Source: Protula sp. h YS-2021
Taxonomy: Eukaryota > Annelida > Polychaeta > Sabellida > Serpulidae
Assembly (NCBI GenBank): GCA_949752745.1
Contig: OX457030.1
Location: forward strand, 72,124,686 to 72,188,685
Direction of reading: 5' to 3'
Length of the DNA: 64,000 nucleotides
The translations under genes and the position numbers were made by a program. The notes under the pieces were generated by a model. That model made no database searches. It saw only the letters and a list, made by a program, of their open reading frames with translations, and was not told the DNA's origin. Positions within the stretch are counted from its first letter, which is position 1, and every line of letters begins with the position of its first letter. Positions 52,901 to 63,608 of the stretch are shown piece after piece.

Positions 52901-55640
52901 CCTCTGGTGGCCAGACGGAGATATCGAACAGCCAGCTCGCGACTACCGGATGAACGTTCACATATTCGGAGCCACGTCCAGCCCCAGCTGTACGGCCTAC
53001 GCCCTCAGGAGAGCCGCCAAGGACCAATCGAACGACTTCCCCACCAACGCAGTAGATACCGTCCTACGGAACTTCTACGTCGGCGATTGCCTGAAGTCCG
53101 TGGCTAGCCCAAAAGAAGCCGTCGACCTCTGTCGTGACGTCACCGAACTGTTGAGCCGCAGGGGTTTCAATTTGACAAAGTGGATAAGTACCGACGGCTC
53201 GGTAATTGAGTCTGTACCTGAAGACAAAAGAGCCAAAAGTGTGAAACATTTCCGTCAGGGGGACGAACTACCTCAGGAACGCGCTCTGGGACTAGTGTGG
53301 GAGGTAGAGAGTGACGTTTTCCGGTTCGAGGTTAATCAGTTAAACAAGCCCCTCACCCGCCGGGGAGTGCTTTCGGAAGTCTGCTCGCTGTTCGACCCGC
53401 TGGGATTAGTGGCCCCGGTTTTGCTCCCAGCCCGCAGACTGCTACAAGCGATGTGCCGAGAGGGACTGGGCTGGGATGACACGCTCTCGCAATTGACCGC
53501 TGAGAAGTGGACCGCGTGGCGGAGTCAGCTTCCGGCATTGCGGCAACTGAAGATCCCCAGATGCGTGAAAACAGACGTTGGCGAAGCCAGAGACATACAG
53601 CTGCACGTGTTCAGTGACGCCAGTGAGGTCGGCTACGGCGCCTGCGCCTACCTACGTTTCGTAGACGACCAAGGCAACGTGACCTGCGCGCTCGTACAGG
53701 GAAAGTCCCGGGTAGCTCCGATTAAGACTCAGACGTTGCCCCGCCTGGAATTGACAGCTGCCCTGGTTGGAGCCCGCTTAGCTCGCCACGTCCAAGACGA
53801 ATTAGACTGGACCCTGAACAGCGTAACGTTATGGACCGATTCGATGATCGTATACGGGTACATACAAAACGAAAACAAGAGGTTTAAAACGTTCGTGGCG
53901 AACCGGCTAGCCGAGATATTGGAACTGACGTCCCCAGACCAGTGGCGGCACGTAGAAGGCCGTTCGAATCCCGCTGACGTGGCGTCGAGAGGCCTGCGCG
54001 CAGACGACCTATCCGGATTACGCACGTGGCTGTCCGGTCCGGAATTCCTGAGACAACCCGAAGCAGAATGGCCCAAGACCCCGCGCCATATCGTCGAGCC
54101 CGAGGGCGATCCGGAGGTGAAGACGAAACAAGCTATCTGCCTGGCGACCCAAGAGCATCGGGGCCTCGACGCCCTGATTAACCACTATAGCGACTGGCGG
54201 CGCCTACGGCGTGCCGCTGCTTATTTCTTGCTTTTTAGGAAGATGCTCCAGGCCAAAACCAGAGGCGATCCAACGCCGACTCAGACGTTCCTCACTCCCG
54301 ATGACGTCAGCCAGGCTGAGAAATCACTCGTCAGGCACGTTCAAAGGGGCTGTTTCCGTGAAGAATGGGATCGTCTGGCGAGAGGTGAAGCCGTCCTGGC
54401 CCGGAGCCGCCTAGCCCAGCTGAACCCGAGAATACAAGACGGCTGGATGACCGTGGGGGGACGATTACAATCGGCAGACCTACCTGGCAGAGCCAAGCAG
54501 CCCCCGGTGCTCCCAGAGCAGCACCCCCTTACCAATCTGATTGTAGGTGCAGCCCACACCGAGAGCGGTCACGCCGGAACTAACCAGGTGCTGAGCAACG
54601 TGAGGGAGAAGTTCTGGCCTCTCCGCGGACGAGCGACGGTCAAAAGGGTTCTACGCCAGTGCGCGGGGTGCCGTAGGCAGAGGGCGACGCCATGTAGACA
54701 ACAGATGGCGCCCCTACGAGAGGAGCAAGTGACGCCCGATCGCCCCCCATTTACCTTTACCGCTGTGGACCTTTTTGGACCCTTTAACGTAAAATTCAGA
54801 AGAGGCACGGCAAAACGATACGGCTGCGTGTTCACCTGCCTGACGTCCAGGGCGATACACCTCGAGATAACTCATTCGCTAACCGCTTCGAGCTTTGTGT
54901 CTGCGTGCGTACGGTTTTTCGGTCGACGTGGCCGACCAGAAAAGATGTTCAGCGACAACGGCACGAACATCGTTGGCGGCGAACGCGAGATGAGAGAGGA
55001 GCTGCAGCTATGGAACACGCAGCTACTGAATCAGGCCTTCCTCCAACGTGATATCGAGTGGCATTTCAACCCGCCCCACGCCAGCCACATGAACGGAGCG
55101 GTAGAACGTATGATACGCACAGTGAGGCGCGTGATGACGTCGGTCGTCAACTCGCAGCTGTTGACGGACGAGCAGCTGTTGACCGTTATGACCGAAGTGG
55201 AACGTATCGTAAACGACCGCCCGCTCACAGCTGTTGGGGACGACCCGAGTGACCCGGAAATCCTGACGCCAGCCAAACTGTTACTGCTTCGGACGAATAC
55301 GTGTTTGCCGGCAGCGTCGACGGCCAGAGACGATAATTACACTGTGAGAAGATGGCGACAAGCGCAGTACTTGGCAGACGTTTTTTGGCGTCGCTGGGTC
55401 AAAGAGTACTTGCCGAGCCTGCAGGAACGGCAGAAGTGGCGTATGCCGGAACGTGACGTCAAGATCGATGACGTCGTCCTGATGGTTGAAGACGCTCCGA
55501 GAGGTCAGTGGCCCCTTGCTCGGGTCACGGAAGTGCACGAAAGCCGTGACGGACTGATCAGAAGCGTAGAAGTGACCAGCCGCGGGCGCACGTACAGACG
55601 TCCGGTGACCAAGTTGTGCCTGCTTGAGGCGGCGCCATAA
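49977..55640 (+). CDS. BEL/Pao Gag-Pol polyprotein, 1887 aa
   Basis: Domains in order are as follows. Residues ~1-250 are charged and partly coiled-coil Gag. A DUF1759-like block starts VPKFEGTVLDYAEF (259 to ~400). A proline-rich linker (~455-525) precedes the CX2CX4HX4C knuckle CNNCLRPGHFAKDC (547-560). The aspartic protease motif is LLDNGSS (D620). The RT first aspartate is in SADVEQMFHQV (D955), and the second box is YVGD (1034-1037), where the family norm is YVDD. RNase H residues are D1214 (FSDAS), E1258, D1288 (WTDSM) and D1334 (NPADVASRG). The integrase has an H-X4-H (1527, 1532) / C-X2-C (1562, 1565) finger and a D1598, D1660, E1710 triad. A DUF5641-like C-terminus (DVFWRRWVKEYLPSLQ...) spans ~1795-1885. 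Gag and Pol share one frame with no frameshift. The start is the first ATG after the leader. It would act in reverse transcription and integration, but the RT change may disable it. Confidence 0.95.
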   Translation: MAARARTKQLDAVSKWCQELEMAMEGEPGEQAQAVHNKLQEHLLKLAKAQEECLASAPEEEQRKLKRQCDAVTSSAKDVQERYQRWVASEGAALEEDEEEGVEAEQPPVATPPRSTAKARGTSSRKTMVPDHTIGEVVSFQPSDPKAEMRKAAIRLRLMKQEKAYEREQLRARQEVELARARAEYQLARVEAGEDPESSDDEQTTPPPPKPSTSRRHRPQRPATDPKVRATPTPPPRLSLFQAEDSDSSPERGVFGCRVPKFEGTVLDYAEFIHHFETVVHPRTRSNRKRLNYLIEACEGEAWRTIKACRILPASQGYMEARQLLEESFGRPHLVAQASLDTLTNGPTIRSGDGEALMKLGRRMTESITILTAMGCEDLANTTDVLVKVAQRLPSYLRTEWVRLTGAIFKRGERPTFRDLMRLVKETAETACNVYAHFLLEKKPDRQAEKRHPPSYKPRATTMTTAAEGQPVPPPRPQPRPRSRPQPGPQQMKPQHYPPPQQQETHQPKPKRCAACDGGCAVVSDCLRFQAMSLEERQECCRRGRLCNNCLRPGHFAKDCRMQQRCQVQQCNGKHHQLLHQHTSVVSCSAMAEPGLNFLGVLPVVVQVGGASVPTYALLDNGSSKTLCSEELLEELGVQGRPVHFSVSTVTTGQASYAGTEVDLSVRAFSGGPDIPLNRVWSVKKLPDLVGYVPCEQDLRRWVHLQDVVAPAKLRRARVTLLIGIDAPQAHRPLEIRTSNKYEPYAVRSELGWAVWGPSDKTPATPEARAHVNFTHASGTLLQEKLNLMWQTDFSELRGGPSAMSRDDVKALQKMEDTAKLDADGRYQVGLPWRQSDPQLPYNKGMAVRRLASLRAKLQKDEELKQRYTEVMQGYLNQGHAELAPPECQSGKTWYLPHHGVLHPQKQKLRVVFDGAAQTAGVSLNNRLLRGPDLVNDLVGVLLRFRQEKIALSADVEQMFHQVRVAPDDRDALRFLWWPDGDIEQPARDYRMNVHIFGATSSPSCTAYALRRAAKDQSNDFPTNAVDTVLRNFYVGDCLKSVASPKEAVDLCRDVTELLSRRGFNLTKWISTDGSVIESVPEDKRAKSVKHFRQGDELPQERALGLVWEVESDVFRFEVNQLNKPLTRRGVLSEVCSLFDPLGLVAPVLLPARRLLQAMCREGLGWDDTLSQLTAEKWTAWRSQLPALRQLKIPRCVKTDVGEARDIQLHVFSDASEVGYGACAYLRFVDDQGNVTCALVQGKSRVAPIKTQTLPRLELTAALVGARLARHVQDELDWTLNSVTLWTDSMIVYGYIQNENKRFKTFVANRLAEILELTSPDQWRHVEGRSNPADVASRGLRADDLSGLRTWLSGPEFLRQPEAEWPKTPRHIVEPEGDPEVKTKQAICLATQEHRGLDALINHYSDWRRLRRAAAYFLLFRKMLQAKTRGDPTPTQTFLTPDDVSQAEKSLVRHVQRGCFREEWDRLARGEAVLARSRLAQLNPRIQDGWMTVGGRLQSADLPGRAKQPPVLPEQHPLTNLIVGAAHTESGHAGTNQVLSNVREKFWPLRGRATVKRVLRQCAGCRRQRATPCRQQMAPLREEQVTPDRPPFTFTAVDLFGPFNVKFRRGTAKRYGCVFTCLTSRAIHLEITHSLTASSFVSACVRFFGRRGRPEKMFSDNGTNIVGGEREMREELQLWNTQLLNQAFLQRDIEWHFNPPHASHMNGAVERMIRTVRRVMTSVVNSQLLTDEQLLTVMTEVERIVNDRPLTAVGDDPSDPEILTPAKLLLLRTNTCLPAASTARDDNYTVRRWRQAQYLADVFWRRWVKEYLPSLQERQKWRMPERDVKIDDVVLMVEDAPRGQWPLARVTEVHESRDGLIRSVEVTSRGRTYRRPVTKLCLLEAAP

Positions 55641-55809
55641 ACCGTCGAACTAACTTGCTTATATATAAATGTTTTCTGTATTTGAGTAATTGTAACGGTA
55701 TATTCACATGTCTGTATCTGGATCGTGTATTACGGTATTAGTTCGGGCCGAGTGTATGATGTAATTTTTAAGGGCCCGTTGTGTTCATTCAAGTTCAGGC
55801 ACTATCGCG

Positions 55810-55824
55810 GCCAGGGAGGGGGAG
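55810..55824 (+). promoter_or_regulatory. Polypurine tract
   Basis: GCCAGGGAGGGGGAG immediately precedes the 3' LTR (TGTAAA at 55825). This purine run is where plus-strand DNA synthesis is expected to start. Confidence 0.92.
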
Positions 55825-56944
55825 TGTAAACGCCTCCCGCGTTTATTTTTTGTTACGTTAGCGTTTGTCTAAAGTTCTACTGCTGTCTCTTATTTATTTA
55901 TTGTCTTTATTTTAATGCACAGAAAGTGTGCGTGTGTATTCAATGTATAAGTGTCAGGCTAAAGCCCAAACTTCCCATCTTAATTGCAATTAGCGGCAGG
56001 GTCAGCGTACTGTGGCTATTGTGTGTGGCTCCGCTCTAGCCCTTGCTCTAGCACTTATGGTAGATGCCTCGTGAGCATCTGAGGTTATCGGCTTATATAG
56101 CAGGCCGAAACGTTTCGAGGGGAGCGAAAGTTGTCCAGTCAGAATGCAGCTTTTTGTCAATCACGTGGTTTAATCCCTGTGCATTCGAGTACTTAATCCG
56201 GGTCAAATCGCACTGTTCCTCATCATTCACTGAAGCATCGAAGTATTAACAGCTGGAGTATCGCGGAATTAAGAAGATTAGGAATACAAGGAAGAGCAGT
56301 GCGGCACGGATTGGTCTGTGAATACTGAAGAATTTGGATATTATTGCGCTAGTTTAATTTTTGAAGATCGTGAATTTGAAGTGTTTTAAACAGTGTTTGT
56401 TTCCATATTGACGTTGTCGTCGGTAATTATTTCAAGGGATATTGTACAATTGTGAAAATAACGGATAATGAGTGCGTTTCTGAACGCCTTTCAATAGGAT
56501 AACAGCATTTAAATGAGTGAGTAATTCCATGTTTTTATATGTCAGTTTTCTGTTTTTAAACGTCAGGTATTTTGTTTCTCTGCTTGCAGAGAATCGTCGA
56601 AAGTGATCCTCGAAAGTTTGTACGTCGCCGATCAGCTGTATCAGACGTATACGAGGACCTTTAAGAGCTCTCTATTGTTAGTTAGAAAGCCATAGCGACG
56701 CATTCCTCGCCTTGCTAGCTCTGTTTCTGTTTTCTGTCTGCGTTACGAACGATATCTAGTTGTTATTTTTCTGTACGCTCTTTGTTGTTAAAGCGTGTGA
56801 GCAGTAAATTACATAAAGGTTATTTCGTCAATAAAAGACTAAACGTAAACTTCCGTGTTCATTAATTCTTTACGTCCCAACAGTAACTACGCGTCTTTGC
56901 TCTCAAATAGTATACCCGGCCATCGGCGGCCCCGGTTATTTACA
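55825..56944 (+). repeat. 3' LTR of the BEL/Pao element
   Basis: It is 1120 bp, the same length as the 5' LTR at an offset of exactly 7125, with no difference found by eye in the stretches compared. The polyadenylation signal AATAAA is at 56830-56835. It is followed by the target duplication CTCCC (56945-56949). Confidence 0.96.
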
Positions 56945-56949
56945 CTCCC
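56945..56949. repeat. Target-site duplication, right (CTCCC)
   Basis: It matches 48695-48699 exactly. Confidence 0.93.
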
Positions 56950-58964
56950 CAAAGACTACTCTAAAGACTATGTTAATAAAATTAATAGATTAATAAAAAA
57001 ACTGAAAAATGCTTTTAGTAATAACATGGTTCTGAAGAATAAAAACTGCAAATCCGTGGGATCATTGCTTTGCAGGTCAATGCATTGCGTACAATTACCC
57101 ACAGAATATTACTCAACTATAGATTTGTCATCGGAGTCAAGATGGTTATATTACTCAAATCATAACTGTGGTCGGGGTGAACGTGTACAAAATGGCAATA
57201 TTCTGTCCAGCAGTAAAACTTTTTATGTGGTTCTAGCCAAGTAAGCATTCTATGACCCATATTGATTGTTCTCTACACAGCCCACTTAGGGAACATTGTT
57301 AAGAAGGAAGAAGTCCGGCATTATTTCTACTCCGATAACTCATAGTTCTACAACAGCAAAGCTTGACAGTCAAAACAACTATCGTTTTATCATCCAAGTT
57401 GTACAGTACTCTGACTCAAGGAATTTGTTAGAGATTGATTCAAAAAGTTCCATTATATCTTTTCTCCAGTTAATATTGTAAACTTATTGTAATATCTTTT
57501 GTCTGATTTGTTTTGATAAACATAACCTTGTTTCTCATCTCAATGCCGAATAACTAAAAAAACACAAAAAAAACAAGCGAATCGACTGACGGGGTTCATA
57601 AATTTTAAAGGATAAAAAATTTAGCCGAAAGGCAAAAAAAGCACAATCTGAGATGGACTTTCGGAGGAGAAAGTGTTACTAACATTTTACGTTGACGATT
57701 TCAAGGAAAAACACATCAAACGGTCCAAAGTAGCAACTTTGCATTTTATTCTCTAAGTGTTACGTCATACAAATGTTTAGAAAATCCACTATTCCATATT
57801 TTTTTTTAATTGCAAATGCTTGGTTGCGCAGATTTTCAGCAACAAACAGTTCATCTCCGATTAGATCTACTGGGTCAACATTATTAAAAAAATGTGATTT
57901 TAAACAGAATTGGATTGTTGATAGCCTTAATTCTAATTATTGAGGTAATCTTTTTGAAAAAATGGCTTAACCAAAGTATACCTCAGATTTACTAGAGCTG
58001 TGAAGTTTTGCAGTAAGAAATGCAGAATTTCTTCGAACCAAATTGTAACCTCAGTACTGTTTAAGTGACGCGGTGGTTACTGGAATCAATTCACAAGCTG
58101 TATTGCACATACAGCAATCCATTAAGGAATTCATCAAGCGGCATACTAGTTATATGATCCATCACTTCATTTGATTTAAATAATGAAATAATAATTGCTT
58201 GTAGCAATTGCTTTTATATCAATCACAATTTTGTATTAATGTGGTTTTAATATTGACCATTTTGTCCATAAAAAATACTCCGGAGTCGATAGATAGCAGT
58301 ATTTTCAAATTTAACAGTGTTTTAGTTAGTCTGAGCAGTTTTGTTCTATCATCATATTTCTGACCATTTTATTTGATAAAAATTAGAAACGCAATGTTTC
58401 AAACTTTGGCTTAAAATAATAATCGGTAAACTTTAGAGAGAAGTTTGTTGCTATATCGCTCATGTCGGTCCTTTTAGTCTTCTTTCCCACACAGTAAGTT
58501 AATTATCGAGTATTTAGTTGCAGAATAATGGTTCTGTTTTATCTCGATACCTGCTCATGAAACAGGTTTTTTGTGATATTCTGAAGTTAGATCGTTGACA
58601 GCGAAAAGTAATATGAGTATTTAAAGTTGTAGCGGCCAGTTCTGTCTTGTCTATTTGTTAATTTATGTTCAATTAAATTTTAAAAAAATGACAAAAAATG
58701 AAATCTAAGCGATTATTTAAACTGAGCCGATAAAATTCGAAGTCCTGAAGTTTGCACTGATACAGTGAGCAATTTTGTAACGACAGATGCCATCGATGAA
58801 GTGAAATACTAGATCCTCTTTGATTTGTTTTCCAAATTTACCATGCTGTACAAAATAGCGCTTTAACAAGCTCACGCAACTTAAAATCCATGTTGTTCAA
58901 ATGCAAAATTAAGCAAAGACGATAAATTTAAAATAGCAATTTTAAAGTCAGTGATATTCGACAG
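56950..58964. other. No feature recognised
   Basis: AT-rich DNA without a supported gene. The frame that begins in the 3' LTR (56855-57244) continues by chance into the flank. Confidence 0.5.
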
Positions 58965-59263
58965 TTTTGTGCTTTATCACTCGAAATGATATCAAAAACC
59001 AGGTAAACGCACTACCAATCAAGCTCTTGTGCAATCCATCGTGTGGCAAGGGTGCCCTCTTACCCTTAGGCGAATATTCCGTTCATGGAGAGACACGTTT
59101 GCGCAATATTCAATTAAAAAGGTATCAGTGCAGACAGCCAACTACTCTCATGAGTAATCGCCAAACTGTCTTTTGCTACAAGACTATGATGACAAGATGC
59201 CTCAGTTAATCAGCAGCTAGATGAAGTCTTATTTATTACCATTTCGAGTGATAAAACACAAAA
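58965..59263. mobile_element. Inverted-repeat element (MITE-like), ~299 bp
   Basis: TTTTGTGCTTTATCACTCGA plus AATG (58965-58988) is mirrored by the reverse complement of 59240-59263 with a single mismatch over 24 bp. The interior is richer in G+C than the flanks and carries an 80-codon plus-strand frame (58967-59209) of unknown nature that starts inside the left inverted repeat. No flanking target duplication was identified. Confidence 0.72.
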
Positions 59264-60140
59264 ATTTACCTCTGGAATAATAGTGATCGAACAAAAATTT
59301 CTTAAATGTTAAGACTGGAAGAAAAATAATTGCAAATAAAAAGTCAATTGAAAATCTCATAGAAAACCCTTGTCATATTGAACCTAAGGTTTTTTCACAT
59401 TCCAAGCAAATTTTAATCAGTTATGTACACAATCACGTATATTGTTCATATATGTTACCGTAATAAACCTAGACATATAATTAAGAAACTGATTCAAAGC
59501 GACAATTTCGCTCTTCAGCTGGCCGCGCATTTTGCACCAGACTGATAGCAAATCAATTAAAATTTCAACATCGCAGGACTTAAAGTAAGGTCAAATGTGA
59601 AAGGCAGGACGCTAGTCTATACCGAATCTGAAATACGCATAATTTTATTTCACTGACGACATCCTTCACAAGAAATTGTTCTAGTTTATCGATAAGAGCA
59701 AACTACTGCAATGTCAAGTGCTTCTGGAGAAACCTGTACCATGAGGTTTTAATACAGCGGGAAAGTGGCTAATAAGGACACTTCTCTGTTGCGGACAGGG
59801 TTTGTCAAAAAAATTTGAATTTAATGTATGAATAATCTTTCTTATTCGGACAAGGTAGTGGAGCGAATTTTAGTGTTGCCTGCGTGTCTAACCAAGAGAA
59901 TTTGAATGTGTAAATATGACTGCTCCTTTAACTCTGAAAAGCTTGGCCAGATCAGCAAGTTTGTTTTTTTTAGCTTAACCGAGAGAACGATTTTTGGGAT
60001 AATAGAAGTGGCGGATGAAAAGATCTAGTAAGGAATCCTGCCCGAAAACAATAATCGACCTATAATTTCCTCTTCACCTGAGACATCAGTTTATGCATAC
60101 TGTGGAAGTGTGTCTAAAATCGCTTACTCTCAACATCGCT
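59264..60140. other. No feature recognised
   Basis: AT-rich DNA, no supported feature. Confidence 0.5.
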
Positions 60141-60144
60141 GGTA

Positions 60145-60345
60145 TACGCACAAACCCATTTCACAAACAAATGGCTCACGCACAAACTCACTTCAAAGCA
60201 AAAGGTCTCACATACAGACTCACTTCACAGACAAAGGCCTCATACACACATCCTCACACACAAACTCACCTTGCACACAAACGCCACACACACAAACTCA
60301 CTTCACATACAAATGCCTCACGGACAAACTCACTTTACAGACACC
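60145..60345. repeat. Degenerate ~32-36 bp tandem repeat (CACAAACTCACTTCACANAC)
   Basis: Six copies of a CACAAACTCACTTCACAAAC plus AAATGGCTCACG-like unit are seen with substitutions. The reading frame across it is an artefact. Confidence 0.85.
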
Positions 60346-60484
60346 CCTAAGTCTCGAAATTGCTGAACGGACAGATGCCACTAACACAGCAAGAGGCCCC
60401 AGAAATAAACTGATTTCACAGACAACAGATTAACGCCCTTAAAAGTTAACACGAGCTACAAACAAACTTCAAGCAATGACTGTG

Positions 60485-60705
60485 AAATGGTAGCATCGTG
60501 TCCGCCAAAGAGTAACGTTGTTCGTCAACTGGTAATGCATTGCTCGTCAAATGGTAACATTTTGTCTGTCAAATGGTAACGCACTGCCTATCAAGCGGTA
60601 ACGCATTGTTCGTCAAAAGTTTATGAACTGCCCGTCAAATGGCAATGTATTGTCCGTTAAATAGCAAAACATTGTCCGTCACTAACGTGTGCATTTCAGT
60701 GTCAA
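60485..60705. repeat. Degenerate ~23-26 bp tandem repeat (CGTCAAATGGTAACGCATTG)
   Basis: About eight copies of TGTCCGTCAAATGGTAACGC-type units are present, with decay toward the right end. Between 60706 and 61389 only scattered CACGTGA-type motifs (61130-61160) were noted. Confidence 0.85.
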
Positions 60706-61389
60706 AATCTCCGTCAAACAGAGTTATCTGGGAATATATCCTACAAACATCATATGTAAAAAATACTCCTCGTATATCAGAGCAAAATGTCGGTGTCACA
60801 ATAAAGAAAATAAAAAGAAATGTCTCACAAGAATATTGAAAAAAGAGCTTCAAAACACGAGTTTATTCCACAGAAATAAGTCATTAGAAAATGGACTACA
60901 TTAAACATGTAAACCCATATCGACGCATTTCAATGAAACAACCCAACACACGAAGTCATAGCGTAGCACAATGAGTGGGAAGCACGGCTCTAGCCCAAAG
61001 TTGTCCCACACATGAAAGAAAAGGTACTACACGGTAAAACTTAACACGTCATCTCAAGAGAAATTCAGCCGTGCACAGCATGTGAACCCGCTCAACCCAC
61101 ATGATATCGTACAAACAGGTGACTCTGCAAACAACACGTGAGGCTCTACACACCACGTGACCCCCTAAACTAGAGCTTCAGGGAGACACGATTCCCCGTG
61201 TAACGAGGGTAACTTGTGAAAGTCGGCCCTGAGGCAGAGACACGATTGCCCGCGCAGCACGGATAACCAACGAAATCGGTGCTGAAGTCGGTTTGCAAAG
61301 TGCCATTTTACTGCCAGTTTCACTGCGTTTTTCACACTTTTAACAGTTTTACATCTTTAACTTCGTTAAAAATTAAGTTTTATATTTAA

Positions 61390-62280
61390 GAAAAGACATT
61401 TTGGCAAAATTCAATATCTGTTTTATCCGTGTGTGAAATTTTAAAGAAATCAGAAAAATAGTTCTGGAGACCCAGCTTATAAGACAAGTGCAATTTTGCA
61501 GACAAAATTGTATCAAAACGAGAAGTTTTACCAAATTTCAAGATACTGTCATTTTGACAATTTTTCATGAATCAAAACAAAAATACGACGTAGCACACAT
61601 GCAATATGTGCTCTATCTGAGTGTAAGATTTTTTAATTATCGAAAAAAAGTCATTCATTTTGTAACTATATATATTTCATGAATCCCAATAAAAACACGA
61701 CGCAGCACACATTCCTTATGTGTTTCAACCGTGTGTAAAATTTAAAAACAATCCGACTTATAGTTTCGGAGATATAACTCACACTGCGTTCCATTATGCC
61801 GGCAAAATTATACAAACGCTAAGTTTTACCAAATTTTAAAATACTGTCATTTTGATACTTTTCATGACTTCGAACAAAAATATGACGTTGCACATGTTCA
61901 TATTTTTCATATGTGCTCTATCCGTGTGTGAAATTTCCAAACAATCCGACCTATAGTTTCGGAGATCTAGCCCGGACACCACGTTCCATTATGTGTACAA
62001 AATGAATGAATAATTGAATGCTAATTTTATCAAATTTCAAAATACTGTCATTTTCACAATTTGTCATGAATTGGAGTAAAAATACGACGTTGCACACCTG
62101 CAATTTGTGCTCTATCTGTAGGTCAAATTTTGAAACAATCAAATTAATAGTTTTGGAGATCAATCTTGGACACGACGTCGAAATGCTAAATTCCCATGAT
62201 CGAAAAAAAAAACTTTTATTTTGACAATTTTTTATGACTCCGAAGAAAAACATGACATTGTGCACCTTCATGTACTCCAT
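61390..62280. repeat. Composite of 4-5 diverged ~190-200 bp tandem units
   Basis: Each unit carries GTGCTCTATCYGTGTGTGAAATTT, AAACAATCCGAC, TAGTTTCGGAGATC, TTACCAAATTTCAARATACT and GTCATTTTGACAATTTTTCA. The units are considerably diverged, so this is an old array or a multi-unit dispersed repeat. No protein is conserved. Confidence 0.8.
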
Positions 62281-62294
62281 GAAAATTTAAAATC

Positions 62295-63097
62295 AGAGCA
62301 GTGTACATAGCCCACATATTCCCCACAGGTTCCCATCAGTTAAACACGTCCATCAATAATCAATCAAGAGCTGAAATTTTCCAAGTCCAGTTGGTGCATT
62401 TTGCTTGAACGAACCTGGCCCATTTACAATATCGATCTGTGTTTGTTCTCATAGAAGCTACACACCAAGATTCATTAAAAACCCTGCAGTTGTTCTTGAG
62501 ATAACGTATTAACAAACTCATTCCGATGCTGTATAATTTATAGGATTTGGCAAATTTCAAAGTCAATTTGGTTGACTTTCAATGGGCCAACCTAACTCAT
62601 TTACAATACCGATCCTTATTAGTGCCCACAGAAGCTACACACCAAGTTCGATTAAAATCCTTGTAGTTGTTCTTGAGATAACGTGTTAACAAACTCATTC
62701 CGATGCTGAATAATTTCCAGGATTTGGTAAATTTCAAGGTCCATTTGGTTCATTTTCCTTGAGCCAACCTAACTCATTTACAATACCGATCCTTGTTAGT
62801 GCCCACAGAAGCTACACACCAAGTTTCATTAAAATGATTGCAGTTCTTCTTGAGATATCGTGCAAACAAAGTCAATCAGTTTTTCTAAATCCAGCTGGTT
62901 CATTTTCCTTGGATGAACCTGGCCCATTTACAATACCGGTCTGCGTTTGTTCCCATTGAAGCTACATACCACGTTTCATTAAAATCCTTGCAGCAGTTTT
63001 TAAGTTATCGTGTTAACAAGCTCGTGATGACAGACCGACAAACCGACCGACACGCGGTCGATCGCATATATTCCCCGCAGGTTCTACCTGTGGGGAA
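62295..63097 (+). repeat. Dispersed repeat A, uninterrupted copy, with terminal hairpin
   Basis: The start AGAGCAGTGTACATAGCCCA plus CATATTCCCCACAG matches 40652-40690. Four units with CATTTACAATACCGATC (about 62420, 62600, 62775, 62925) are followed by the GAC-rich tail (63028-63052) and the hairpin TTCCCCGCAGGT / TCT / ACCTGTGGGGAA at 63071-63097, then TAAA. Compared with 40660-41986, this copy lacks the 680-bp insertion. Confidence 0.82.
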
Positions 63098-63164
63098 TAA
63101 ACAATTTGGTCTCTAGTTTCGGAGCTCTAACCGTATCCCTCCGTTACGCGGAAGACAACAAGAC

Positions 63165-63345
63165 GTGATTCTCACCACAGCACGTGACCTCGAGAACACG
63201 TGACCGCACTCAAAACACATGTCCTCGTTCACAAGTGACCCTTACACAACACGTGGAGCTCTACACAGCACGTCACCCCGTGCTCAATCCGTGACCCCGT
63301 GCTCAATCTGTGACCCCGTGCTCAACCCGTGACTCCGTTAATAAA
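63165..63345. repeat. Degenerate array (CGTGACCCCGTGCTCAATC)
   Basis: At 63268-63340 a 19-bp unit, GTGACCCCGTGCTCAATCY, repeats about four times. Upstream, diverged GTGAC/CACGTGA motifs continue back to about 63165. Confidence 0.75.
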
Positions 63346-63604
63346 TAAAAACCACACCACATAATTACATCATTGCTTTCCTGGGAAATTTTATTTTGAC
63401 GCCACAAATAATTTTCTTTACTTTTATTCTTATCTCGGCAATTTCCGGAGATTCTGTGAAACCGGTTATGAGAGACTTCGGAGAATTGTTTTCGTTATAT
63501 CACCAAAAAAGCGAGCGACCCTGAATACTTGAGGAAGACCATATTGTACTAAGTAGGCCAGACGTACAGGATTCTCTGCTGCTGCTGCTGCAGCTGCTGA
63601 GGGC
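63346..63604. other. No feature recognised
   Basis: No gene was recognised. A short (CTG)n/(CTGCTG) stretch lies at 63580-63600. Confidence 0.5.
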
Positions 63605-63608
63605 TGGA

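Larger units (their letters stand above)
48700..56944 (+). mobile_element. Complete BEL/Pao LTR retrotransposon, 8245 bp
   Basis: Two LTRs of 1120 bp, a 5-bp target duplication, a polypurine tract and one long Gag-Pol frame in BEL/Pao order (Gag, protease, RT, RNase H, integrase, DUF5641-like end) define a full-length element. The LTRs look identical along their length by eye, which points to a very recent insertion. The element is notably GC-richer than its AT-rich surroundings. No envelope frame is present. The intact frame contrasts with one probable active-site loss in RT (see the CDS). Confidence 0.97.

Noticed and set aside
49909..55538. Other frames overlapping the BEL/Pao Gag-Pol on both strands
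   Set aside because: They are shadows of the GC-rich 1887-codon frame, which alone carries the domain motifs.
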